Shown piece after piece: positions 16,867 to 24,456 of a DNA stretch of 64,000 bases (its first letter is position 1; every line of letters starts with the position of its first letter). The stretch lies in the NCBI GenBank assembly GCA_942636505.2, contig CALOGB020000009.1:310001-374000 (forward strand), given 5' to 3'. Under the pieces are notes generated by a model. That model was not told where the DNA came from, made no database searches, and worked only from the letters and a program-made list of their open reading frames with translations. This stretch comes from an uncultured bacterium. GTDB lineage: Bacteria > Pseudomonadota > Alphaproteobacteria > Sphingomonadales > Sphingomonadaceae. A program made the translations under genes and the position numbers.

Positions 16867-18163
16867 AGTCGGCTGTCATCACGGACAGCAGGTCATCCAC
16901 GTCTCCCACGGCAAACGCCGAATACTCGTCGCCGATCGCGTAGGGCAGCAAGATGCGGCGATCCCGGATCAGCGCACCGCAGCTATAGGTCACGTTCGGC
17001 ACATAGCCCCCGCGTTGTTCCGCGCTGGGAAACAGCAACGGCGACGCCGTGCGGGCGAGCACCTTCGACGGATCGTCCTTGTCGAGCAGGCAGGCACCGA
17101 TGCAATATCCCCGGACCATGCCGACGCCGTGCGTGAACACCAGCCAGCCCTCGTCGATCTCGATCGGCGATCCGCAATTGCCCAGCTGCACGAACTCCCA
17201 GGGGTATTTCGGCGCCATGATCGGCGCTCCGGTCTCCCACGTGTAGAGATCATCCGATCGCAGCAGCCAGATATTCTCGCTGTCCTGGCGGCCCAGCATT
17301 ACGAACTGGTTGTTGATCCGTCGCGGGAACAGCGCCATCCCCTTGTAGCCGGTCATGGCGCCGGCAAGCGCCCTCATCTCGACCCGGCGCAGGTCGACCC
17401 CGCGCAGGATTTCCTGACGCGCGTCCTTGCCGTCGAACGCGGTGTACGTGCCGATGACGCTGCGGACCCCATCGTGATCGGTGAAGTTGACCAGCCGCAG
17501 ATCCTCGATGCCCTGTCGCTGGCTCGGCAAGACCGGGAAGATGACGGTCTCGGACGCATCCCGGCTGTCTTCGCAGAGCAGGCGGACCCATCCGTCATCC
17601 TGCCGCTCGATGCGCGGCGGGACGCCGTGCGCGCTGGCCGGATCGATCACGAGCCGGTCGCCCGGTCCCCATTCGCCGGTGCGGAACGTGATCGACGAGA
17701 TATGACCCTCGCCGATGCCTCGCAGCGACATGACGAAGCGTACCGCGCCCGGCACCGACGGCTCTTCATCCGTCAGTGAAACGATGCTGGGGTTGAAGAG
17801 CGCGGCGGACTCGAACGCGTATTCCTGGCTGAAATAGGCGCCGATGATCAGCCGTTCGTCTTCGTCGAAGTCGCCGTCCCCTATGTCCTGCCGCACTTCC
17901 TCGAAACGACGCAGCAGGACCTGTTCGGCGTTGCGATGGCGCTCCCGCATCGGGGTCAGCAGCAGGTCGCGCATCCTTTGGCGCATCGTATCGTCCAGCG
18001 CCTGGACGCGGTCCACGACGACTTGGCTGCGCGGCGGGCGGTCCGCCTCGAACGCTTGCGGATAGCCGAAGCTGAATGGCCGGATCACGGTGCGCGAGGG
18101 ATCGGGTTTCAACTCGACGTCCAGCGTCGTGAAGACATCGGCAGCGTTCATCGGCATCGGCAT
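16865..18163 (-). CDS. Glycoside hydrolase family 130 protein
   Basis: About 432 aa, similar to GH130 enzymes, which phosphorolyse or hydrolyse beta-mannosides. Family-like segments are FNPSIVSLTDEEP, RGVDLRRVEMRALAG, YKGMALFPRRIN, WEFVQLGNCGSPIE, GWLVFTHGVG and PNVTYSCGALI. No signal peptide, so cytoplasmic. The 5' end has four in-frame ATG codons within a hexamer repeat (ATGCCG x3 then ATG AAC). ATG 18163 is chosen because AAGGG lies 8 bases upstream; 18169 and 18157 are alternatives. The neighbours give no sugar pathway context. Hydrolase versus phosphorylase cannot be decided by eye. Confidence 0.82.
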   Translation of the reverse strand: MPMPMNAADVFTTLDVELKPDPSRTVIRPFSFGYPQAFEADRPPRSQVVVDRVQALDDTMRQRMRDLLLTPMRERHRNAEQVLLRRFEEVRQDIGDGDFDEDERLIIGAYFSQEYAFESAALFNPSIVSLTDEEPSVPGAVRFVMSLRGIGEGHISSITFRTGEWGPGDRLVIDPASAHGVPPRIERQDDGWVRLLCEDSRDASETVIFPVLPSQRQGIEDLRLVNFTDHDGVRSVIGTYTAFDGKDARQEILRGVDLRRVEMRALAGAMTGYKGMALFPRRINNQFVMLGRQDSENIWLLRSDDLYTWETGAPIMAPKYPWEFVQLGNCGSPIEIDEGWLVFTHGVGMVRGYCIGACLLDKDDPSKVLARTASPLLFPSAEQRGGYVPNVTYSCGALIRDRRILLPYAIGDEYSAFAVGDVDDLLSVMTAD

Positions 18164-18333
18164 CGGCATCGCCCTTCAGTCATGCTCGCTAGAGGACGCT
18201 CGCGGGCATAGCTGAGGTAACGATGCCGAGCCGCACCCGATCCCAAGCGGGCATGCATAAGCTGGTCTTCGCCGCTGCCAGCAGAGTCAAAACGCCTTCG
18301 GCACGCCGGTTGTCGGCCCGCGAGCCAGTGCGA

Positions 18334-19134
18334 TCATCGCGCCTTTACGAACCGTAGCGTGAACCGGTCGCTCTCGCCGATCGCAGCATATTTGGCGTGA
18401 TCGACATCCTTCAAGCGATAGCTCGGCGGCAGCGTCCAGACGCCTTCCGGATGATCGTGGGTATCCTTGGGGTTGGCGTTGATCCGCGATTCTGCGGCAA
18501 GCGCAAACCCCGCCTCCTGCGCCAGCCGAACGACCGTCGATCGCTTGATGTAGCCGCTCGTCTTCTCACGCGCCGTGTCCATGTCCTCCGGCAGGCGATG
18601 ATCGACCACGCCGAGCACGCCGCCCGGCTTGAGCGCCGCATAGAACGCCTTGAACACGCGGCCCGCGACGGCGGGGTCGTCCTGCATCAAGAGGTTGTGG
18701 ACGTTACGGAACGTCAGCAGCACATCCGCGCTTCCCGCCGGGATCGAGGACGCTCCGGTCTTGAAGTCGATCGTCGCGACCTGCGTCACGCCGTACTCCG
18801 CGGTCTTCGCGGCAAAGGCGCTGCGGGTGCGCTCGGCCTGCGCGGTCGGCACCAGCGCGACATAGTGCCCCCGGCCCTTGACCAGCGGCGCGAGGATCTC
18901 GGCATACCAGCCGCCCGCCGGCAGGAACTCGACGATCGTCTGTGTCGGCTTGACGCCGAAAAAGGCCAAAGTCTGCGCCGGGTGACGATAGCGATCGCGC
19001 GCGCGGTTCGCCGGCGTCCGCATCGGCGATGCGAGTACGGCAGCGATGTCCTTCGAGGGGGCAACGGATTGTGCCCCCACCCCGGTAGCGCCAAACGCGA
19101 CGATACAGGTCAAGGCGGCGAGCAGTCGGTTCAT
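18334..19134 (-). CDS. Exported class I methyltransferase-like protein
   Basis: 266 aa with a clear signal peptide (MNRLLAALTCIVAFGATGVG, cleavage near AQS) followed by a methyltransferase fold of the COG4798 type: MRTPANRARDRYRHPAQTLAFFG, VEFLPAGGWYAEILAPLV (SAM-motif region), VATIDFKTGA, DVLLTFRNVHNLL, and LKPGGVLGVVDHRLPEDMD. ATG 19134 is chosen over an upstream frame extension because it starts the signal peptide. A SAM-type fold in an exported protein is odd, since SAM is made in the cytoplasm; the substrate and true location are unknown. It has no obvious operon partner. Confidence 0.8.
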   Translation of the reverse strand: MNRLLAALTCIVAFGATGVGAQSVAPSKDIAAVLASPMRTPANRARDRYRHPAQTLAFFGVKPTQTIVEFLPAGGWYAEILAPLVKGRGHYVALVPTAQAERTRSAFAAKTAEYGVTQVATIDFKTGASSIPAGSADVLLTFRNVHNLLMQDDPAVAGRVFKAFYAALKPGGVLGVVDHRLPEDMDTAREKTSGYIKRSTVVRLAQEAGFALAAESRINANPKDTHDHPEGVWTLPPSYRLKDVDHAKYAAIGESDRFTLRFVKAR

Positions 19135-19455
19135 AGCGTTACACTCCCTGAGCGATTCTTCCGCGACAATGCCCCGCACGAGCCGATCACACAATCTCGG
19201 GAGCCTTTGCCCGGGACACCCAGCATCGCCCAACGCCTTTTATGAGCGACATTTTTAATCGCAGATCCAGGCAGTGGTTTACTACTTCAACGGCCCCCGT
19301 TCTGGACGGCCCGGATGGGCTAGTGGACGTGCCTGCTGCGGACATTCGGTAAGCAGACGCAACCGTACCGCTCGCCCCACAGTCATGCGGAACCGACAGA
19401 AAACCGCCCTTGATCAAGCCCGGAGGCCGGGAAAGAACGATGACAATTGGATAGG
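19135..19455. other. Intergenic region between methyltransferase and tRNA-Ser
   Basis: No supported gene on either strand. It should contain the promoter of the leftward methyltransferase and the 3' trailer of the leftward tRNA. A short CCCGG-CCT-CCGGG stem near 19420-19435 (minus-strand reading), followed by a TTTT-containing stretch, could end the tRNA transcript, but is weak. No attachment-site duplication of the tRNA end was noticed. Confidence 0.4.
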
Positions 19456-19546
19456 TGGCGGAGCGGGTGGGATTCGAACCCACGATACGCTTTTGACGTA
19501 TACTCACTTTCCAGGCGAGCGCCTTCGACCACTCGGCCACCGCTCC
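19456..19546 (-). tRNA. tRNA-Ser (anticodon GGA)
   Basis: On the minus strand the gene starts GGAGCGG, has TGGCCGAGTGG of the D-arm, anticodon stem-loop CGCCTGGAAAGTG with anticodon GGA, a long variable arm (TATACGTC-AAAA-GCGTAT region) typical of class II serine tRNA, the T-arm GGGTTCGAATCCC, and a closing CCGCTCC acceptor strand followed by GCCA. The terminal CCA is encoded. It reads UCC/UCU codons. Confidence 0.96.
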
Positions 19547-19566
19547 GCATTGCTCTGGAAGCGGGT

Positions 19567-19595
19567 CTGCTAGTGCGGGTTTCGCGCGCGCGCAA
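19567..19595 (-). promoter_or_regulatory. Candidate sigma-70 promoter for tRNA-Ser
   Basis: Read on the minus strand: TTGCGC, a 17-base spacer, then TAGCAG, ending 20 bases before the tRNA 5' end. The spacing is ideal and both hexamers are fair matches. Not otherwise supported. Confidence 0.45.
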
Positions 19596-19634
19596 GCGAT
19601 TGCGTGCGGGGACGGCCTCGGGCAGTCTGCCGGG

Positions 19635-20492
19635 ATGTTGAATATCCTTCTCGCTGCCATGCTTGCGCAGGCCGTTCCGGCCGCCGCGACGCTTCCGTCC
19701 GATCCGGTGCCGGCGGACTGGGTCGCGGTGCCGGACGACGAACTAATGGTGTTCACGCTGGCCAATGGGCATCGGTTCACGGTGCGGCTCGCGCCTCGAT
19801 ATGCTCCGGTGCACGTGGCGAACATACGCAAGTTGGCGCGTGCGCGTTGGTGGGATGCGGGGACGAGCGTGTACCGGTTGCAGGACAATTATGTCGCGCA
19901 ATGGGGTGACGCGACCGAGAAAAAGCCGCTGGTCGCGGGCGTCGTGGCCAACCCGCCGGCGGAATATTCGCATGCCGGGCCGACGACGGTGGCGCGGCTG
20001 TCGCAGCGCGATCCGTATGCCGAATGGGCGGGGTATAGCCGCGACGGATGGCCGCTCGCGGGCAATGGCGCGACCGAGTGGGTGCCGCATTGCTACGGTA
20101 TGGTCGGCGTCGCGCGCGATCTGGCGCCGAGCACGGGGAGCGGCGCTGAGCTGTATACCGTGATCGGGCATTCGCCGCGTGCGCTCGACCGGAACATCGC
20201 GGTGGTCGGGCGCGTGATCGACGGGGTCGAGTGGCTGTCGTCGCTACCGCGCGGGACGGGGGATCTGGGGTTCTACAAGACCGAGGGAGAGCGTAGCCCG
20301 ATCGTGTCCGCACGCCTCGCGAGCGAACTGCCCGCCGCCGAGCGCCCGCGCTTCGAATATCGCGCGGCGGACAATCCGCGGTTCGTGGCCTGGATCGCCT
20401 CGCGCGAGAACCGGGCGGGGCCGTTTTTCACGGTGCCTGCCGGGGGCGCCGACATCTGTGCCGCGCTGCCCCCGGTGCGGAAAGCGCCCTAG
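19635..20492 (+). CDS. Cyclophilin-type peptidylprolyl isomerase, exported
   Basis: 285 aa. Signal peptide MLNILLAAMLAQAVPAAA directs it to the envelope. The cyclophilin core is recognisable but divergent: TLANGHRFTVRLAPRYAPVHVANIRKLARARWWDAG, then the active-site-like VYRLQDNYVAQWGD (Arg, Gln and GD conserved), then YGMVGVARD and ELYTVIGHSPRALDRNIAVVGRVIDG. It would catalyse prolyl cis-trans isomerisation of exported proteins. Its stop overlaps the stop of the convergent pirin gene (CTAG shared). Confidence 0.87.
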   Translation: MLNILLAAMLAQAVPAAATLPSDPVPADWVAVPDDELMVFTLANGHRFTVRLAPRYAPVHVANIRKLARARWWDAGTSVYRLQDNYVAQWGDATEKKPLVAGVVANPPAEYSHAGPTTVARLSQRDPYAEWAGYSRDGWPLAGNGATEWVPHCYGMVGVARDLAPSTGSGAELYTVIGHSPRALDRNIAVVGRVIDGVEWLSSLPRGTGDLGFYKTEGERSPIVSARLASELPAAERPRFEYRAADNPRFVAWIASRENRAGPFFTVPAGGADICAALPPVRKAP

Positions 20493-21343
20493 CGGATGAC
20501 GGGCGGCTTGCCGAACAGGCCGGCGTTATAGTCCTCGATCGCGCGGACGATCTCTTCGCGGGTGTTCATGACGAAGGGGCCGTGGGAGACGACGGGTTCG
20601 CCGATCGGGTCGGCGTGGCCGTAGAGGATCGTGGCGGGGGCCTCGGTCGTGACGGTGATCGTGTCGCCCTCGTTGCCGAACGTGGCGAGGTGGTGAGGGT
20701 TGATCTCTGTGCCGTTGGCCGAGGGTGACCCGGCGACGACGTAGAAGAAGACCGCGCGGCCGGTTGGGGCTGGCAGGTCGACCTTGGCGCCGGCTTCGAG
20801 TTCGACGGTCATCATCGCGACGTCGGTCAGCGATTCGAATGGGCCCTGTCGTCCGGCGAACGTGCCGGAGATCAGGTTCACGGTGCCGCCCTCGACCGGG
20901 ATCGCGGGAATGTCCTCGTGCTGGAGGCCGGTATAGGCGGGCTTGGTCATCTTGAGGCGGCCGGGGAGGTTCACCCAGAGTTGCAGGATCTCAAGCGGGC
21001 CGCCGGCGCGCTTGAACGAGGCGGGCGAGATTTCCGCGTGGATCAGGCCCGAACCGGCGGTCATCCACTGGACGCCGCCGGCACGGATGATGCTTTCGTG
21101 GCCGCCGCTGTCGAGATGCGCCATCTCGCCGTTGAGGATAAAGCTGACCGTCTCGAACCCGCGGTGCGGATGCGGGCCGAATGGGAGGCCGTTGTTACCG
21201 GGGCGATAGGTCTGCGGCCCGTGATGGTTGAGGAACAGGAACGGATCGACCTGCGGCAGGCCGGGACCCGGTAGCGGGCGGCGGGTGACGAGATCGGCGA
21301 TGTCGTCGCGCTGGGCGGTATACTGGTTGAGGACATGGCGCAT
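20489..21343 (-). CDS. Pirin family protein
   Basis: 284 aa cupin of the pirin family. The metal-binding region is FGPHPHRGFETVSFILNGEMAHLDS, with two His in HPHRG plus His and Glu further on (HAEI). A second cupin half contains GRAVFFYVVAGS and ATILYGHADPIGEPVVSHGPFVMN. Pirins bind Fe or other metals; some have quercetinase activity. It begins 1 base after the FMN reductase stop, in the same direction, within a three-gene run including an extradiol dioxygenase. This suggests a shared role with quinones or aromatics, which is inference. Confidence 0.92.
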   Translation of the reverse strand: MRHVLNQYTAQRDDIADLVTRRPLPGPGLPQVDPFLFLNHHGPQTYRPGNNGLPFGPHPHRGFETVSFILNGEMAHLDSGGHESIIRAGGVQWMTAGSGLIHAEISPASFKRAGGPLEILQLWVNLPGRLKMTKPAYTGLQHEDIPAIPVEGGTVNLISGTFAGRQGPFESLTDVAMMTVELEAGAKVDLPAPTGRAVFFYVVAGSPSANGTEINPHHLATFGNEGDTITVTTEAPATILYGHADPIGEPVVSHGPFVMNTREEIVRAIEDYNAGLFGKPPVIR

Positions 21344-21344
21344 G

Positions 21345-21917
21345 TCAGGAGGCCTCGCGGTCGGCGGTGGTGGGCCGCGCGATGTCGGCGAGCAGGTCGT
21401 CGATGCCTCCGACGAGGAAGTCGAGCGTGCGCTGGTCGGTCAGGCGACCGTCGGCGATCTTCTCGTGCACCGCGCCGACGACGGCTTGGGGGCGCAGGAC
21501 GGTGCGGGCGCCGATCGACGCCAGCGTCTCGTTGAGTTGCGCGTGCGCACGCGCGCCGCCTACCGTACCGGGTGACGAGGTTAGCGTGAAGACCGGCTTG
21601 CCCGTGAGCGTCGCCTTGCCGTGCGGGCGTGAGGCCCAGTCGAGCGCGTTCTTCAGGACGCCGGACATGCCGTGATTATATTCGGGAGAGGCGATGACGA
21701 TCCCATCGGCTTTGGCGATCGCTGCGCGCAGGGCGACGACGGCTTCGGGGGGCGTGTCGGTGTCGGCGTCCTGATCGTAGAGCGGGACGTCGTGCAGCGC
21801 GAAGATTTTCAGCGCTGCCTTGTCAATGATCGCTTCGCCTAGCGCGGTCAGGATCGCCGTATTGTACGAGCCGCGGCGCAGGCTGCCGGAGATAGCGAGC
21901 AGGACGGGAAGGGCCAT
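21345..21917 (-). CDS. NADPH-dependent FMN reductase
   Basis: 190-aa flavodoxin-like oxidoreductase. AISGSLRRGSYNTAI at the N-terminus binds the FMN phosphate, and the middle motif SPEYNHGMSGVLKNALDW is diagnostic. LTSSPGTVGGARAHAQL completes the fold. Such proteins reduce quinones, azo compounds or chromate using NAD(P)H. ATG 21917 is chosen because the FMN motif must sit at the extreme N-terminus. It lies 10 bases after the dioxygenase gene and 1 base before pirin, so the three are likely co-transcribed. Confidence 0.91.
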   Translation of the reverse strand: MALPVLLAISGSLRRGSYNTAILTALGEAIIDKAALKIFALHDVPLYDQDADTDTPPEAVVALRAAIAKADGIVIASPEYNHGMSGVLKNALDWASRPHGKATLTGKPVFTLTSSPGTVGGARAHAQLNETLASIGARTVLRPQAVVGAVHEKIADGRLTDQRTLDFLVGGIDDLLADIARPTTADREAS

Positions 21918-21927
21918 GGGAATTCCT

Positions 21928-22722
21928 TTAGTTGAAGCGGTAGCCGGAGATTGCGGTTTGCAGCACGCGCTCGTTGTAGACCTGCGCACCGGGCTGATCG
22001 GAAGCACCGGCGGCGACCATCAGCGGGAGGAGATGCTCCTCGCGGGGGTGGGAGAGGCGGCCGGCGGGGGCTTCGGCCCACCTGGCTAGCGCTGCCGCTC
22101 GGGCGGCTGGTTCTGCCTCGACCGCCGCAGTGAGCCACTGGTCGAAAGCTTCGGACGGCGCGGTGAAACGCGGGTCACCGTAGCCGCGCATGTTGTGGAA
22201 GCTCATGCCCGAGCCGACGATCAGGACGCCTTCGTAGCGTAAGGGGGCGAGTGCGCGGCCGGCGGCGGCGTGCAACGTAGGGTCGAGATCGCGGTCGACC
22301 GACATCTCGACGACCGGAATGTCAGCGTCGGGGAACGCGACCTTCATCGGGATGAAGACGCCGTGATCGAGGCCGCGGGTCGGGTCCACGGTGGCGGTCA
22401 GGCCGGCTTCGCGAAGCAGGTCGGCGGCGCGGGCAGCCAAGGCAGGATCGCCGGGCGCGTCGTAGCCGATTTCGTAGGTATGCGCGGGGAAGCCTCCGTA
22501 ATCGTAGATCAGCGGCGGCGTTGCGGCGCCGGTGAAAGCGAAGCCGCGCGTTTCCCAGTGGCCGGAGACGACCAGGATCGCCTTGGGCTTTTCGGGTAGC
22601 GAGGCGGCGATCGACCGGAGGTACGCGGCCATGCCGGTCCAGTTCCCCGCAGGGTCGTCCATGAAGAAACAGGGTCCGCCACCGTGCGGGATGAAGAGCG
22701 TGGGCTGGCGGGTGTTTGTCAT
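21928..22722 (-). CDS. Class III extradiol ring-cleavage dioxygenase (DODA-type)
   Basis: 264 aa, similar to LigB-type/YgiD dioxygenases that open catechol-like rings with non-haem iron. Family blocks are LFIPHGGGPCFFMDD, AILVVSGHWETRGFAFT, FPAHTYEIGYDAPGDP, TRGLDHGVFIPMKVAFPDADIPVVEMSV, GVLIVGSGMSFHNM and HPREEHLLPLMVAAGA. The His residues in PHGGGP, SGHWE and LDHG are the expected metal ligands. ATG 22722 starts the motif region at the N-terminus. First gene of a leftward run with an FMN reductase and pirin. Physiological substrate unknown. Confidence 0.9.
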   Translation of the reverse strand: MTNTRQPTLFIPHGGGPCFFMDDPAGNWTGMAAYLRSIAASLPEKPKAILVVSGHWETRGFAFTGAATPPLIYDYGGFPAHTYEIGYDAPGDPALAARAADLLREAGLTATVDPTRGLDHGVFIPMKVAFPDADIPVVEMSVDRDLDPTLHAAAGRALAPLRYEGVLIVGSGMSFHNMRGYGDPRFTAPSEAFDQWLTAAVEAEPAARAAALARWAEAPAGRLSHPREEHLLPLMVAAGASDQPGAQVYNERVLQTAISGYRFN

Positions 22723-22798
22723 AGTCTCGAGGTAGGCGGCGGTGGCGGCGATCGGAAGGTCGGGAATGGCAACGCTGCGTTGCCGGTTGGCGCGGCGG

Positions 22799-23866
22799 TC
22801 ACGTCCAGTAGAGGATGCGGGCCTGCGGGAGCTTAGCGGCGATCTCGTCCTGGAAGAAGCTGCGGAGCGCGCGCATCGTGTCGGCGTCGTAGACGTATTT
22901 GACCGAGCCGAACTTGGTGCGCTTCTCGGTGCGGTTGGCCATGCTGAGGTCGAGCGACGAGCCGGGGTACCAGGTTTCGAGCACCGCCTTTGATCCGGGG
23001 GTGTAGCGGTGGGTGATGAGCTCAATCGTCACGTCCGGTACGTCGGCGAGCACCCTGCCCGCCTCCGCCAGCAATTCGCCATACGCCTCGCGCCAGCCTT
23101 CGGCGGCGATGATCGGCGCGACCGTCAGGCCGATCTTGTAGCCTGCGTCCGCCATCCTTCGCAGCGCGACCAGCCGGGCTGCGACCGGGCTGGTGCCACC
23201 CTCGAAGCGCGCATAAGCAGCGGGGTTGATCGAGGCGCGCATGCGGGTACGGCCGCGATGGTCTAGAGCCAGCAATGGCTCGACTGCGTCGAACTTCGTG
23301 GTGAAGCGCAACTGCACGTCCGCCTCCCATGCGCCGAAATGCGCGATTAGCGCGGAGAGCGATCCGGTGACGTGCTCGATGCCGAGCGGGTCGGTGTAGC
23401 AGGAGGCCTCGAACGTCGTGCCCTCATGCGCGCGAGCGGTCGAGCGCGAGGTGACGGTCCCCTGGCCGAGGTGCGCGGGGAGTTCGGCGAGGATCTCGGG
23501 CAGGTTCGCGTAGACGCGCGTGATCGGCGGGCCCTTGAGCGAGCCGGCGAGGTAGCAATAGCCGCAATGCGCGGGGCAGCCCTCGGCGAGGTCGATCCGC
23601 CAGTCCGCGCTGGGGGCGATCGGCTGGAGCTTGCGCTTCGAGGGTGGCGCGACGACCAGTGCGAGCGTCGCCTTGGCTTCGGCATAGGCGCGGCGGGAGT
23701 CGTCGGGGAAGTCGAGCTTGAGGCGGTCGCTCGGCAGCGTCGTGACGGGTACGCCAAGTGCGGTCGCGCGGGCGGCAATCTCGGCACCGTGATCCCAGGT
23801 CAGCGCGGACGGGGTCGCGAGCAGTCGCTTTGGCTGCCAGAGTCGTGAGGGTTTTGGCGCTGGCAT
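22799..23866 (-). CDS. Spore photoproduct lyase-like radical SAM protein
   Basis: 355 aa. The radical SAM cluster motif CPAHCGYCYL (Cys97, Cys101, Cys104) has the C-x3-C-x2-C spacing. The sequence matches the SPL family (GCPAHCGYCYLAGSLKG, VYANLPEILAEL, FEASCYTDPLGIEH, LRFTTKFDAVEPLL, RMRASINPAAYARFEGGT, TIELITHRYTPGSKAVLETWYPGS). In Bacillus the enzyme repairs the spore thymine dimer; homologues in non-sporulating proteobacteria have unclear roles, possibly nucleic acid repair. It follows prrA by 36 bases in the same direction. Confidence 0.87.
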   Translation of the reverse strand: MPAPKPSRLWQPKRLLATPSALTWDHGAEIAARATALGVPVTTLPSDRLKLDFPDDSRRAYAEAKATLALVVAPPSKRKLQPIAPSADWRIDLAEGCPAHCGYCYLAGSLKGPPITRVYANLPEILAELPAHLGQGTVTSRSTARAHEGTTFEASCYTDPLGIEHVTGSLSALIAHFGAWEADVQLRFTTKFDAVEPLLALDHRGRTRMRASINPAAYARFEGGTSPVAARLVALRRMADAGYKIGLTVAPIIAAEGWREAYGELLAEAGRVLADVPDVTIELITHRYTPGSKAVLETWYPGSSLDLSMANRTEKRTKFGSVKYVYDADTMRALRSFFQDEIAAKLPQARILYWT

Positions 23867-23902
23867 CGAAAGACAACGCGCGCCTTCGCCGAAGCGTTGC
23901 GG

Positions 23903-24436
23903 CTATTTTACCGGGCGTTTCTCGAGCTTTCGCGCGAGCGTGCGGCGGTGCATGCCGAGGCGGCGTGCGGTCTCCGAAATGTTGAAGTCGGTTTCGGCGA
24001 GCGTGGTGTGGATGCGCTCCCATTCGAGCGTCTTGATCGAGGTCGGGCGCTCGGAGAGTTCGGTGTCGACGCTGCCCTCCGTACGGTCGAACGCGGCTTC
24101 GATGTCGTCGGTGTTCGAGGGTTTGACGAGGTAGTGCGACGCGCCGAGCTTGATCGCCTCGACCGCGGTGGCGATGCTCGCGAAGCCGGTGAGGACGACG
24201 ACGAGTATCTCGGGGTCGTGCGCGTGGAGAGTCTGGACGCAGACGAGGCCGGACGCGCCGCCCAACTTGAGGTCGACGACCGCGTAGCGCGGCGTGCGCT
24301 CGGCCAGTTGCTCGACGAGTTCCTCGTGGCTCGCGGCCTGCATCACCTCGTAGCCGCGGCGTTCGAACGAGCGGCGCAGCGTACGGGCGAAGGTCTCGTC
24401 GTCCTCGACGATGGCAAGAAGCTTTGGTTCGGTCAT
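23903..24436 (-). CDS. prrA: Response regulator of the PrrA/RegA/ActR family
   Basis: 177 aa. Receiver with LLAIVEDDETFARTL, phospho-acceptor Asp in YAVVDLKLGGASGL, Thr in VVVLTGFASIATAVEAIKLGA and Lys in YLVKPS. The C-terminal Fis-like helix-turn-helix reads FNISETARRLGMHRRTLARKLEKR, highly conserved in this family. In relatives this regulator switches respiration, carbon and nitrogen genes with redox state. It is 20 bases after the prrB-like kinase gene. Start ATG 24436 places the receiver normally. Symbols regA and actR are equivalent. Confidence 0.92.
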   Translation of the reverse strand: MTEPKLLAIVEDDETFARTLRRSFERRGYEVMQAASHEELVEQLAERTPRYAVVDLKLGGASGLVCVQTLHAHDPEILVVVLTGFASIATAVEAIKLGASHYLVKPSNTDDIEAAFDRTEGSVDTELSERPTSIKTLEWERIHTTLAETDFNISETARRLGMHRRTLARKLEKRPVK

Positions 24437-24456
24437 GGCGTCCGTCACGGTGCTTG

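Noticed and set aside
19456..19546. tRNA-Ser as an integration site for a genomic island
   Set aside because: No integrase nearby and no duplicated tRNA 3' end noticed in the flanks; neighbours look like core genes.
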